A DNA stretch of 64,000 nucleotides, taken from the NCBI GenBank assembly GCA_013054445.1, contig JAAMPI010000015.1, forward strand, positions 35,668 to 99,667. The letters are read 5' to 3'. Shown here piece by piece: positions 11,730 to 23,336 of the stretch (within the stretch, counting starts at the first letter, position 1; each line of letters begins with the position of its first letter). Below the pieces are notes generated by a model. The model did no database searches. It was not told the DNA's origin and saw only the letters and a program-made list of their open reading frames with translations. Origin of the DNA: Cudoniella acicularis. Its lineage: Eukaryota; Ascomycota; Leotiomycetes; Helotiales; Helotiaceae. A program made the position numbers and the translations under genes.

Positions 11730-14700
11730 TCACCACCTTCTACCATATACATTATCTTCTCTAACAGTAGAAGAAGGCTTTGCGCTTGGTAGTCGATCAC
11801 GAGAAATAGGTCCGTCTCGGCTCGAAGCACTACTATTTGTGAGGGAAACATTCTTCAATATCTTAGCCTTCATTGCCAAGTCGTATTGGGCTGCACCGGG
11901 TGCTGGTGGAGCATGCTCTGCATCGCGTCGGAACAGTTGAAGGATTTCCTTCATACCAAGTTTTCCAGCCCCACCTTTGCCGCCTTCGATTGTCTGCTTT
12001 GCAAGCTCGCGTTTTTTTCTCTTGGAGATCAAGAATTCGCTCTTCGACGGAGTCTTTAACTGTAATCTTGTACACAATTACATCAATCTTTTGCGTCAAT
12101 CGATGCACTCGATCAATTGCTTGCTCTTCGACAAACTAGCTTCAATTAGCATAGGTAAAACTTATGGTATGAACCGATTTTGACTCACTGGATTCCAGAA
12201 AGGTTCAAGAATAACGACTCGTGTGGCGGCGGTGAGATTGAGCCCCAAAGATCCGCATTTGAGACTACAAAGTAATATTCGGCAGCTTTTGTCGTTTCGT
12301 AATTTGCTGAGACTTGCCTCACGAAGGTCATTCTTCATACTCCCATCGTATCTGGTAAATTTGAAGCCCTTCTGGCGTAAGAATGGCTCAATGAGATCCA
12401 GCATTGATGTAAATTGTGAGAAGACAATGAATTTGTGCTCTGCAGCTTCCTTTCCGAGAATCTTCATTAGATGCGTGATCTTAGTCGAAGTTACTATAGT
12501 TGCGAGTTGAGCTTCTTCATCATCAGATGACTGGATTTCATCCTCAACTTCTGAGCCTGAGCCTGAGTCGGAATCAGAATCAGATCCAGCTTCCGAGCCC
12601 GAATCCGAGTTTGATTCCGAGTTAGAGTTATCCAATTTGATTGGCTTCTTCATTGTACCTAGTTTCTGAAGATCGGGAAAGGTATCATCAGAGTCAAGCC
12701 ATTCACCTCCACCTTCGCAATTCTCATCGGCGGCTCCGCCAGCCTTTCCGAGCCTCAAAGAGCCCTGCTCTTCTTTTGGGACAACCCAGGATCCTTCCTG
12801 GTCCTTGTCTTCGTCGTCGTCGTCGTCGTCACTGTCGCGGATGATTGCTCGGTTCCGTGGCTTTCGTACAACAGTCTCAGACTCTTTCTTGCCTTCGCGG
12901 GTATGCTTGTGTTTCTTCTTGTCTTTCTGAGACTTGTGCTTCTTGCTGACAGCTTTTAGATCTGCTTCGCAATCCAGACAACGAATAGCCCCGTCGGCAA
13001 TAGCTTGCTTTCCAAGATCAAGTTGGCAAACTTCGCATTTTTTCGAGCCCATACCCATAGCCCCAAACATGTCTGCCATATCATCAACATCTGCATTCGA
13101 TGCCTTGGCTTTTTGGGACGAGGTAGCTCCACCATCACCTGCGAGAGCCTCGCTGTCTTTAGCAAGTTTGCCAGCAACGAGCTTGGGATGATTGCAGGCC
13201 TGTCTGAGTCGTAATAGTAAAACCAAGGCACTTGCATAATTAACTTTCTCGCCACTCATCATCTGCTCAATGCTTGCATCGGTGCGCTGCTCTAGACGCT
13301 CGTAGAATCGACGCTCTTCGGGGGAGAATTCTGCAAAAACCTTTTCGATCCTGCGCTCTGTGACTTTGAAACCAGTAGTGCTAGCTTCTCCTGGTGCGGA
13401 TGGTTTCCCTCCAGGATTCAAAGCACCCTCTTTGGTAAGAATGTCCTTAGTCCGACGCTTCATAAAGATCTTCAAATAATGACGAAGACGTTTAATGGCA
13501 ACGTCTCCTCTACCGTTCTTCATGGGACGATCGATCTGCTCCTTGAATTCTCGCAGATCATCGTAAGGCTTAATACGCAGGAATTTGATCAAGCTTTGTA
13601 GCTCATCTAGGTTGTTTTGCATTGGCGTACCAGTCAAGCACCATCGGTATTCGCTTCGCAGCGCATAGCATGCTTGAGTGGCTTTGGCATTTCGGTTCTT
13701 GATGGTGTGAGCTTCATCCAGAATAACCCGATACCAATGGAGGCCAAAACATCCGACTTTGAGGCCATTTTCATCTTTGGAAGAATTTCCAAATTCAGAG
13801 ACAAGAATCTGGTATGTGGTGATTACAACATCGTACTTCTTCAGATCCTGGAAATGCTTTGTCCGTTGAGGCCCGTGATGGACAATGACGCGGAGGGAAT
13901 GAGAGCTTTCAACCTTGTCGTTGATTTCCAATTCCCATTGGCGAATGAGGGCAAGAGGTGCGACTACCAAGGTGCACTTTTCTATGCCGGAAGGCAACTT
14001 TCGCTTGGCAATAACATCCTCATCTGTCGGCTTTGGATTATTGAGAATGAGTGATATGGACTGCAAGGTCTTGCCAAGTCCCATGTCATCAGCAAGAATT
14101 CCACCTTTTGGAACTCGTCCTTTTTTGCCTGTTCCAAGCTCTCTGCCTCTCATCCAATCAAGGCCTTCCACTTGGTGCGGCAGGAGTTTGACTTTAACAC
14201 CCTCAACGGTACCATCATCTTCCTCTTCCTCCTCCGAGTCGACTTCTAGTTTTTCTTCAACATTGAGGCCCTTGAGTTTGTCTGCAAGGTCATCTGTCTC
14301 TGCATCTTTTTTCTTTCTACGGGATCGAGTCCGCGGCATATCATCCTCATCCTCCATCACCCCTTCAAGCAGAGCCTTAAGATCTTCTTGTGCCTTTGCA
14401 GGATCCACCCAGGTAAAAGGATCAGGAACTGTCATTGTAGGCCGGTAATCGTTTCTGGTAAGGTCGATATAGTTGTTTCCGGTATTGATGGATGAGAAAC
14501 CTCCATATGTGCTTCCCATCGAACCGAAAGTAGGTGGAGGAGCGGATTGAGTCGTTGTATATACCGCCGATCCTGGTACTGGAGCGCGAACTGGTGCCGA
14601 GGTGTTTGATGAATACCTGATAGGGGTTAGCTCGAATCATTTTTTTGTCGGGGTTGTATTACGCATATCTGGTTTGTTCTTGGTACGCAGCAGGAGCCTT

Positions 14701-15516
14701 TGGAAGCAATGGGTCCATGGCTTTTCGAGTGGTATCTTTGAGAGCTTGAAGACTGGGATTTCCTATCATGGATTTCCAAATTAGCGCTATGCTTCTAGTA
14801 TATGCACAGCTGAGGGTCCATACCCAACTTGTCTACCTCTCGGTGATGTTCTGGTCGAGATTTTGGCTGAATAAATAAGCCAGAGTCTTTTTGCACAGGT
14901 CTATGAAGAGGTGAGTGCGGCAGTGTAGGTTGGCCGAACTGCGGAACAGCAGACTGTGGAGGTTTTGAGGCAAGGCCGTCAGGAATTCGAGGGGGTTGCT
15001 CGTTAGCCATGACTGGACGAAGGGGCGCCTTTGCAGGTGATCGTTCATTGACCATCTTGTTTTGGGATGTCTCTTTCGAAGCACCGAACACAAACGGGAT
15101 CGGAGAGTCGGTCTCGTTCAGATTTGAGACAGAGCCAGTGAAGTCAAAAGACGGAGGAGTCTTGGGTGATGAGAGCGGACCCGAGGTATGTTTTGTCGAG
15201 CCAGGAGTGCTGGATGACGGAGGGGTTTGGAATGATTTAAATGAGAATATCGAGCTCGAATCGCCGAGGTCGCTAAGGTTATGGGATTGCTGCTGGTTTT
15301 CTGGAGATTGGAATCGACCTTCTGAAAATGAATATGTCGTCGTTGCGCTCGGGTTTGTCGAGTCTGGGGCTCTCTTGCTAGCACACCCTATTCTCTGGTC
15401 CCCAAAAGCTGGGGTTTCCTGAGAACTTGATGTGTTATGAGGCGCAAAAACTTTCCTACTGGAACAGGTCAGAGGGTGATTTTGCGAAGGCCAATGTGAT
15501 TATCGCGTACCTCATG
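11730..15516 (-). CDS. SNF2-family DNA-dependent ATPase (Rad5/Rad16/Uls1-like group)
   Basis: Five exons fit in phase: 15516-15512, 15458-14824, 14762-14663, 14616-12189 and 12135-11730, about 1190 residues. The introns are 46-61 bp; the first exon encodes only ATG plus two bases. The N-terminal 270 residues are Ser/Pro/Gln-rich. The helicase core shows motif I DMGLGKT near residue 425, DEAH near 547, LTGTPMQNN, then SQFTSMLDL, GSLGLNLTAATRVVILEPFWNP and, across the last intron, VEEQAIDRVHRLTQ. Between the lobes is KKCEVCQLDL...IRCLDCEADL, a C4 pair that may be a reduced RING/zinc site, and a long acidic Asp/Ser insert. It is a nuclear ATP-driven DNA translocase, probably for repair or chromatin. 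The last exon is out of frame after a T7 run at 12012-12018 (one base too many); downstream RELAKQTIEGG restores the family sequence. The exact orthologue is uncertain. Confidence 0.9.
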
Positions 15517-15696
15517 AAGTCGATATGTTTAGAAATCTGTTGTTGTCAGATACAGGGAACAATTGGCAAAGGCGCTCGGAGAAAGCTGTCGCGTCCGCGT
15601 CGTCGTCATAGGCAACCCTTATCAGCATTTGCCGATTAAGAAAACCACTTTACACGAAATCATATCGAGGCACGTTCTCGTCTAAAGTTTGCAACA

Positions 15697-15927
15697 CTCG
15701 GTCCGGTTTTTTGTGAGAGCCGTAAAAATTATTAAAGACTAGTTAAGGTACTCACAGTAGGACAGTAACCTATAAATATCGTAGTAATTAATCCCTTTTT
15801 GAGTCCTTTCGTAATATTAGCTTTATAAAGGTGAGTGACTTTGCTCGTATAAGGTATTCTTAACACTACCTAGGTACCCTATGTAGGTTGGATATCGAGT
15901 GCGGCCCTCAGCAAAAACCCAGCCGAG
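15697..15927 (-). mobile_element. MITE copy 3 (inverted)
   Basis: A 231-bp copy in opposite orientation to copies 1 and 2. It starts CTCGGTCCGGTTTTTTGTGA and ends with the reverse complement of CTCGGCTGGGTTTTTGCTGA. The right flank is TA (15928-15929) and the left flank is CA (15695-15696), so one side of the target duplication has probably mutated. It lies about 180 bp upstream of the start codon of the SNF2 gene and downstream of the RSM1-like gene. The rest of 15517-16094 shows nothing else. Confidence 0.82.
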
Positions 15928-16094
15928 TAAATGGGACGATAGTGTATAGCTTAGTATTATATGCAATGTTGGGTATCTTCAATAAGCAACCTAGCACCAG
16001 AGTTTCCGCAAACTGCATATTCATACAACCATTCCACTATCCTCAAATATAAGCCTTCCACCCCCCCATATGCCAGTGATTCTGAGCTGCCAAA

Positions 16095-17566
16095 TCAAGT
16101 AGGTGTTTTCCCTTTTGAGCTTTGTAATTTCTTTGATCCTTTTGTATCAAAAAGGCTTTTCACCCGTCTCAGCCTTGCCCATCGTTCCTTATCTTTCTCA
16201 TCTCTGATCTTCGTGTTTTCGATCTCGCGATTCTCATCAATAGAACTACCAGCCTCACTCGTAGTGTCTGGAGCAATCTGTATTGAAGCCCTCGCCCCCG
16301 GACTCTGATGTCGCAAATAATAGTCGTTCTTTAACAGCCGTATCAGAATTTGCCAACCAGCCATCGCAGATGACCCTGATGCTGCTGCCGCCTTCAATCC
16401 ATTTTGTGAAGATGGGTTTCGCCAGGGGCAGTAATCCCGGTGCTCTTTCACGACATCCAGGCAATTCACAACAGCTCCCATAGTTTCCTCGCCGGTTTGG
16501 TCGACTTCCTTGCTCTTGAAGAGCCACAAACCAAGGACCCTAAAGCATGCCTGGCAAGAGACTGAGCCAGGCTGAGGTCCAAGACGATCATGCGTGTATC
16601 CCTGCCATCCACACAAAGCCATCATGAGTGCCACCTTGTTGGCTTCTGGAAGAAGTATCCCACCCTCTGCAGCTGCCGCTGCCGCTGAGGGTGCAAAGAA
16701 GTCCTTTGGCAAATACCCTATCATGGCCTCCAAATCCAGCTCCGAAGGAATTCGCATATTGAACATGTACGGCAAGTTATCTTTTCTGTTGCGCACCTCC
16801 TTATATCGATTTTGAAGAGACTCGATAGTTGTCGGTGCATGAGTTAAAGGGAGTTTAAATATAGAATCTGGACACATTAGAGAGTTCCTGTTGACCGCGG
16901 AGTGAGCTTGTTACCATCACAACCTCTCTTTCTCCAAAGGCAATTTTTCTCGTGCGAAGTCACGATAAGACCGACGTATTTATCAACGAGAGTATCTTCT
17001 GAAATAACCAACGATCAGTAAAAGTCTCAAGAGCTCTCAAGAGAGAACACACCGATATTTTGCGCGATATATACTGGCTCTTCTTTCCCATCCACTTCCT
17101 TCTTATTCAGTTTCACCAGAATTTCGACGTTGCAGAGGCTACATCGAACCCTCTCAAACTTCTGGCACACCCATCCGCGTTTGGCCCATTCTACTTCGTT
17201 GACCCGTGCTGGCTTGGGGGTCCAATCTGTGAGGCTCGAAAATGACTTCAGACGCTTGAGGAACTCCGTGCGATCCCATGGAGCATATTTTGGAGCTTCA
17301 GTGGTTGGGGTTGAAGTAACAGTCGATGCGGACTTTTTATGTCCCATAGCTGTCGATGGCAGTCGTCTTGTAATTATGGGTGTCGAAGTTGAAGAAGTCT
17401 CCTCGCTCGGAGTCGGGTTGGAGCCACTAATCCGGCGTTTCTTAGATTGGGTGGCATTGTTTGTGGTTGTTGTGTCGTTATTTACTTCTTCGATGGAAAG
17501 TGAGGTCGTTGACTTATTGCCGATGCCGTTCAGTAGCGCGTTGAACTTCCGTTTTGTCGCGTTCAT
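16095..17566 (-). CDS. C3HC zinc-finger protein, Rsm1/ZC3HC1 (NIPA) family
   Basis: Three exons, 17566-17053, 16998-16915 and 16867-16095, join in phase to 456 residues (introns 54 and 47 bp). It starts MNATKRKFNALLNGIG, the usual fungal N-terminus. The zf-C3HC domain covers YAPWDRTEFLKRLKSF, EWAKRGWVCQ, VRCSLC and, from the short middle exon, SHEKNCLWRKRGC, giving C...C-x2-C...H-x3-C. The second part (ALCGWQGY, SCQACFRVLGLWLFKSKEVD, EHRDYCPWRN) is the Rsm1-like domain with a further C-x2-C and H-x4-C set. In fission yeast Rsm1 acts in mRNA export and the animal homologue is at the nuclear basket, so a nuclear or nuclear-pore role is expected. The C-terminus is charged and probably disordered. 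Confidence 0.93.
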
Positions 17567-18160
17567 GGCTCCTTGTGCGCTGCTATTGTATTTGTGGAAA
17601 ATGGGAACGGTGAAGTTTGAAAGGGCTGAGGAAAAACGGTGGTGGTAAAAGAACCTTTGGTTCTCACCATTCGTTTGAACATCAACATCTCGGAGAAATC
17701 CAAGCTCCTTAGCCCGTGCCATCCATGCTCCGTGCAAGGCCCACAAAAGCAATTCAATTGACTCGAGGCGAGGCCGGCCCTACGCAAGCTTGTTCTCGAT
17801 TTTCTATGAAAGCCCTTTGACGAGTTCGAGCTATATCTGAATCAATTCATACGTTGTCTTGTGGAACCTCTTGTAACTCCACCGTAGCAATAGTCCATTT
17901 GAGATTCAATTGCTACACAGATTCATCAGCCCATCGCCATTATTGTCCCATTACACATCATTAAGGTCTCGGCCCAGCCTCCCAAGGATCAAATCGCACT
18001 AGATTATTCACGTAGGATTCACTCACCCAGGGTTACTCCACGCAGAATTTTATTCTTTTCACTTATTATCTTGACGCTGGCTGCCATAACAAAGTCCTGG
18101 CATCACTTTTCTCTTCTGTCCAGCCATCTTCCTTCTAAAACTCTTTTTACCGCAACCAAA
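17567..18160. other. divergent promoter region, RSM1-like / MET22
   Basis: About 0.6 kb separates the two start codons. CCATT/CCAAT-like words occur, but no site can be assigned. An in-frame ATG at 18071 would extend MET22 by 30 residues; see that entry. Confidence 0.55.
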
Positions 18161-19225
18161 ATGTCTATCTACAGCAAAGAACTGGAAGTCGCCGAGCTGG
18201 CAGTGCAAAGAGCTAGTATCTTGACCAAGAAAGTCTTCCACGAAAAGGCTAAAGGCACAGTCTCTAAGGATGACAAGTCTCCTGTCACCATTGGTGATTT
18301 CGGTGCTCAAGCTCTCATCATTCAAGCTATCAAGAAGAACTTCCCGAACGACGAAGTTGTTGGCGAGGAGGAAGCTAGCACTTTGAGAGATGACCACAAG
18401 CTTCGCGATCAAATTTGGGCTCTGGTTGAGGGTACTAAGCTTGCCGATGCTGAGGCAGAGAAAGTATTGGGAGGTCCAGTTGAAAGTGTTGAGGCTATGC
18501 TGGATGCCATTGATGCTGGAAACAGTGCTGGGGGTAGCAGAGGGAGAATCTGGGCATTAGATCCAATTGATGGGACTAAGGGTTTCCTCAGAGGTGGCCA
18601 GTATGCTGTCTGTCTGGCATTGATGGTGGATGGCGATGTGAAGGTGGGTGTGCTCGGTTGTCCCAACCTTCCCATCGATGATTCCGCCCCTCTAGCTGCA
18701 GACGCTGGTGTGGATCAGACCGACGCCGAAGGAAAGGGTGTCCTTTTCTCTGCAGTTTCCGGTCAAGGCGCAGTTAGTAGACCATTGGGGACCGCTGGGT
18801 TAGGGAAAGGCCAGCCTATTCACATGAAGCCTGTTAACGATATCACTCAAGCCACCTTTTGCGAGAGCGTGGAGGCAGGGCACTCATCCCATGGAGATCA
18901 ACATGCCATAGCCTTGAAGCTGAGGATCAGCAAGCCCAGTGTCAGAATGGATTCGCAGGCAAAATATGGATCAATTGCAAGAGGAGCAGGAGACATCTAT
19001 CTCAGATTGCCGACGAGCGCTACCTATCAGGAGAAGATCTGGGACCACGCAGCTGGAGATCTGATTGTGAGGGAGGCGGGTGGACAGGTCACGGATACTC
19101 TTGGTAGAAGACTGGACTTCAGTAAGGGCAGGACATTGGCCGAAAACAAAGGCGTCGTTGCTGCCCCTATTGCTGTACATGATCATGTTCTGGAAGCGGT
19201 CAAAGAAGTTCTGTCCAAAAAATAG
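18161..19225 (+). CDS. MET22: 3'(2'),5'-bisphosphate nucleotidase (PAP phosphatase)
   Basis: A single exon of 354 residues. The enzyme removes the 3' phosphate from PAP, the by-product of PAPS reduction in sulfate assimilation, and is the lithium- and sodium-sensitive Hal2/Met22 of yeast. Family motifs are clear: PVTIGDFGAQ, the metal-binding acid pair in VVGEEEAS, DPIDGTKGF with Asp134 and Asp137, and WDHAAGDLIVREAGG near the C-terminus. I chose the ATG at 18161 (MSIYSKELEVAEL) because it gives the usual family start and length. The ATG at 18071 would add MTLAAITKSWHHFSLLSSH, which could be a mitochondrial presequence or simply 5' UTR. It shares its pathway with MET10 in this window. Confidence 0.95.
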   Translation: MSIYSKELEVAELAVQRASILTKKVFHEKAKGTVSKDDKSPVTIGDFGAQALIIQAIKKNFPNDEVVGEEEASTLRDDHKLRDQIWALVEGTKLADAEAEKVLGGPVESVEAMLDAIDAGNSAGGSRGRIWALDPIDGTKGFLRGGQYAVCLALMVDGDVKVGVLGCPNLPIDDSAPLAADAGVDQTDAEGKGVLFSAVSGQGAVSRPLGTAGLGKGQPIHMKPVNDITQATFCESVEAGHSSHGDQHAIALKLRISKPSVRMDSQAKYGSIARGAGDIYLRLPTSATYQEKIWDHAAGDLIVREAGGQVTDTLGRRLDFSKGRTLAENKGVVAAPIAVHDHVLEAVKEVLSKK

Positions 19226-19325
19226 ACTATGGTAGAGCACTCGAATTTACATCACATTGATTTCCAAGGCATTGAATCGTATTCATACAATGTAGTTCCA
19301 TAAAATACAGGTGAGAAACCTCTCT

Positions 19326-20177
19326 CTACTTAATCTTCTTCGCCTTCAGCTTAATCGTCTCTCCGTTCACAAAGATGCCCTTCCCCTTATAAGGCTCTGG
19401 TTTCCTCCACATCCGTATCTTCGCCGCAAACTGTAAAATGACCTCTTTCTCCACGCCTTCCAGTAATATTCTGGTGGGTTGTGGAACGGAAGCCTTCACG
19501 CCCTTTGGTACGGGTAGCTCGATTGGATGAGAATACCCAACCTTCAAAGCAACGAATTGCTGGCCTTCGAACTCGGGAGAAACCGTAGTAGCAGTGTTTT
19601 CAATCGTAGCCCTGTACCCAACACCTACTAATCGAAGGATCGCCGTATGTCCCTCTGAAACTCCGAGAATGTGGTTCTGCAAGTAGGCCCGGGTAGTCCC
19701 TAACAGGTATTAGTACTCAGGCTGGAGAGGACTTTTTAGATGCCATACCCCACATTTCCCTTTGCTTCTTGACCTCTTTATCTTCCACACTAACATATGC
19801 CTTCCTGGCTGCTTCGTCATGTACCAAATTTATGAATGGGGGAATTGTCATGGACATTTTTCCTGCACAGAAGTTAGTTGAGCTCTGCAGCGATTGACGC
19901 TGAACATACCTAGGGGCCCCTCAATCTGCACAGTCGATCGAGCTGCCAACGGCAATGCCCAGCAATTTTTACGAGCAAGAGGTGGTAGGACAGTGAAATT
20001 GACCCCGGGTGGTATCGAAAGAGCAGCTTTCCCAATTTGTGAAGCGTGCTGAGGCGTCGAAGAAAACGGTCGTGACTGAGAAATTGGGAAAGCTGGGAGG
20101 AGGAATGCAGGTATCGAGGCCGAAGGAGCTGAGGCGATCGCCCTCTCGAGGCCTTTACTCCTCGTCGTGGAAAGCAT
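19326..20177 (-). CDS. MRPL6: mitochondrial large-subunit ribosomal protein uL6m
   Basis: Three exons, 20177-19910, 19862-19749 and 19699-19326, make 251 residues in phase (introns 47 and 49 bp). The N-terminus (MLSTTRSKGLERAIASAPS..., SRPFSSTP) is a mitochondrial presequence. GKAALSIPPGVNFTVL and TVQIEGPLGKMSMTIPPF form the first L6 domain; TTRAYLQNHILGVSEGHTAIL, VGYSHPIELPVPKGVKA and EPYKGKGIFVNGE form the second, with the highly conserved uL6 C-terminal signature. An upstream in-frame ATG at 20309 is possible, but the chosen start is more presequence-like. Its 3' end converges with MET22 at a distance of 100 bp. Confidence 0.94.
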
Positions 20178-21455
20178 TGGCGTGTTTGCTAGGAACCGGC
20201 TGCCAGCTTGATAAATTTTAGAGCCTTCGAAGCTTTGGGCAACATCGCTAGCACGTGATACGATTTCGCGACAGCTTCCTCCCGCTTGAAAGCGGCACAC
20301 TCTTCTCATCTGATCTCAAAGCAATGCGAAGTGTTTATCAGTCTTTTATTGCAACAATATTACCATGTCAGCCAATGTTTTTCGTTTGAGCATTCTATAG
20401 ACGGCGCTCAAGGCATCTGAACAGGCCTATATTGGTTCTTAAGTCTTCTCAAGCCCTTCGACCAGTTTCCCATTCTCTATCAAACTCAGCAATCTACGAA
20501 TTCAACGCAAATAATACCCGTATTCTACCTGCACACTTGCAAGGTATTATCATCATCTCAGGGAAATTGTAGCTTATCAAGCGTGCGCTCTTGGTACTCA
20601 CTTCAATAATCTACCTACGATAGTGTGAAAAGTAATGAAGAGCGTGACCGGAATAAACCTAATGTTTTTGGCGATTTTGTCAGAGGTCCTGTTTAATTAC
20701 AAATAGATATTTCAATTTGTTAACTTTGGTTAGATTCAACGCGTATTTAGGTATACGAGTAGCTTACATGCCATGCATAGGTAATTTTACTACCAACAGT
20801 TAGGTTTTTTATCCTCTTACTCAAAGTATGCTTTTTTGAATTCTTCACTGCAAGTATCTCAAATTCTCTATCAGATTCGAGATTATTTCAAACCCAACGG
20901 CTGCTTGGTCCCATGTAGTGCACGCACTTCCCATCCAAAAAAGGGACAAGGCTAGCGCGTCACGCGAAGCAGCACCCGCACTCCTCGCGCCAAAGATTCA
21001 CTTTGTCGTGTTTATTCAATGTATAGACAACTTCTTTATACTAAACATATCTCTCTTTCAGAATTCCTGGGTCAGCAGTAGATTTTATCCCGCGGTAAAA
21101 AGGCCAAGGACGTATAATTTTCTGATCAAGCTCACCTTCAACTCCTCTCCTTCCTCAATCAACCATCTCCGCTTCCCTCAACATTATCCCTTCACAACCT
21201 AAAAGTCTAACCACATTCAATTCCATGCAACTCTCCTCTATTCTCAAACTTATTCGCAACTGTACCAAAATACAACTTAATATCGACGGCGTTGTCCCTG
21301 CGGTCGGTGATCTTCAACAACACCAACCCTCCCCAGTTGTCCCAAGTTGTCACGTACCTCTTGTCACTTTCACCCTCTATCTCATTGAGACCTACGTGTC
21401 TTAATATCTAACTCGATCATACCAGATATTAAATTTCCATCAGCTTTGAGCAATC
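20178..21455. other. intergenic region, AT-rich
   Basis: About 1.3 kb without a convincing gene. The stretch 20650-20900 is AT-rich. The frame at 20918-21202 has no family features. The last 250 bp are pyrimidine-rich and are probably the promoter and 5' UTR of the downstream karyogamy gene. Confidence 0.6.
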
Positions 21456-23336
21456 ATGAAGCTATCTCACCTCTTCACTTTGGTGCTACTACCAATGTCA
21501 ACATTAGCGTTCAATATATTCAACGGGAGAAGTCAAACAGTTGCCCTCGGAATTGGTAAGTATCAACCTCACTTTTGAGTTTTTTCTTATCTAACCTTAT
21601 CTTTAGAAAATCCCAAGTCAAGTGATTCACTAAGTGGTCTCAAGTCAAACAGGCTTCTGGTATCAAAAACGCCCAAGCCTGAACTATACACCAAAGCAAT
21701 GCTTGAACTCAAGCGGCTAGAGGAGGAGCCTCTTTGCCATCGAATGGCTGCTCAGCTATTGATGAACACGTGTCGCGGCATCCAGGACATCAGCGAAGAT
21801 ACCCTCAAATCAACCGAAGCAAGCATTCGAAGTATCCACGTTGAGAGTTTTGCGGCCGCCCTCACAATTTGTGATCTGGAACAGGTCAACGGACCTGTTC
21901 CAGAGCAATGCCGTCCCTTAGGTAGTGCGGCTTTACACCAGGCATATAGTGAGAACAGGGAAACGTTGATTGTGGAACCAGAACTCGTTGGTGATTGCAT
22001 TGAAGCTTTATTCAATAACGACAAGAACTGGGCAACATGGTTGCATCGGCGAAACTCTGGTCTGTTGTTTTGTCGCGCAGCTAGTCTGGATATGGATAAA
22101 GGTAGGTTGCTACAAAAACCCCATACGCTTTCCGGTTCTAACCTTCAAAGATCAACTATTCCAGTCACAGAAGCGCCTCGTCCAAATTATGACCGAATTT
22201 GCGAGTGATCTTGACAGGGAATTGCGAGATTTGAAGGACAACATGCAAACCCACGTACGCGAGGCTGATTCATATTTTGAATCCTTCATGAGCCATGTAG
22301 AAAACTTAGGATCTAAACTCCAAGGCAGCCTTGGGACAGTTTCAGATGACGTCCAGGTGAGTTCATCATCAGCTTTTTGGGACATTAACTAATCCTTTCT
22401 TTATAGAATGTTGCCTCAGCCATGAAGCACATTCGGGAAAGTGGTGTGGACATCCAACGTTTCCTAAAAGACGTTTTTCATGCAGCAGTCCAGGGAAATG
22501 CAGAGATGGCTGCCAGGCAAGAGCAGGCTTTAGCTGTGACAACGGATAATGTTCAGGTTCGACTTGAGAACGTGAACGAGATGGCAGAGAGAACGGAAGC
22601 ATACGCACTCATGCTTGGAAAGGCTATGGTATGACTGAAGCTATTCGTCCATCATCATTTCTAACCTTTTCTAACCTTGAATAGGGAGATATTTCACAGA
22701 AGATAGAAGTTCTCGCTGAACAGCAAATGATCATGGGGCAGGTGGGTATTATCACACACATTGGCGTAGTCAATGCTAACCCTTTAGCAGAAATCAGAAG
22801 CAATCTTAGTCACTCTCTCAAACACGACGGAACTATTCCAAGCCCACACCGACCAGCTTGAGCAGGCAAATGTCGCTGCTTCAAGAATCCATGACAGTCT
22901 CGGCAACGTGGCTGCAGTAACAAATGTTATCACAAAGCTCACAAACGATCTCAACATTGGAGGTAGTCTTGGGGACTGGGTTATTCGTCTCGCTGGTCCA
23001 CCGACCGCAATGCTGTTTGGAAGCTACGGGCTGCCTCCGAGCCTTGCTCGTAACGCTCTTCTCTTCATCAGCGGGGAGTTGGGAAGCGAATTCGTTGTAC
23101 GCTTTCGACACTCGAGTTCTTGGAAATGGGAATGGGAATGGTGTTCCGAGAACTTTATGCTATCTGCGATGACACACCTAGCACGAAAGCACATCTACGC
23201 CAAACCAGATCAAATTCCAGAAGAAGAGCTATCAGATCTAGCACGAAAACACTTATACGCAAAAGCCGATCAGGCTCCAGAAGAAGACCTATCTAATCGA
23301 GCCGAATTCGACACTCTAAATGCTGAAATGGTCTAA
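21456..23336 (+). CDS. Kar5/Tht1-like nuclear fusion protein
   Basis: Six exons, 21456-21555, 21607-22101, 22151-22356, 22407-22628, 22685-22741 and 22791-23336, give 541 residues. All junctions keep phase. It starts with a signal peptide (MKLSHLFTLVLLPMSTLA). A Cys-containing luminal domain follows (EEPLCHRMAAQLLMNTCRGI, ALTICDLEQVNGPVPEQC, SGLLFCRAA), then a long coiled coil (residues about 210-410) and hydrophobic segments near WVIRLAGPPTAMLFGSYGL. This order is that of Kar5/Tht1, an ER and nuclear-envelope protein required for nuclear membrane fusion after mating. The last intron ends TTTAGCAG, a tandem acceptor, so one Gln may be optional. The C-terminal tail carries a 20-residue duplication. 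I infer the family from architecture; sequence conservation in it is low. Confidence 0.82.
23178..23297 (+). repeat. two 60-bp in-frame tandem repeats in the Kar5-like gene
   Basis: LARKHIYAKPDQIPEEELSD at 23178-23237 is followed directly by LARKHLYAKADQAPEEDLSN at 23238-23297. The DNA copies differ at scattered sites, so this is a fairly old duplication kept in frame. Confidence 0.9.

Noticed and set aside
12641..14448. Plus-strand Ser/Arg-rich frames opposite the SNF2 gene
   Set aside because: Their composition mirrors acidic and helicase codons of the real gene on the other strand.
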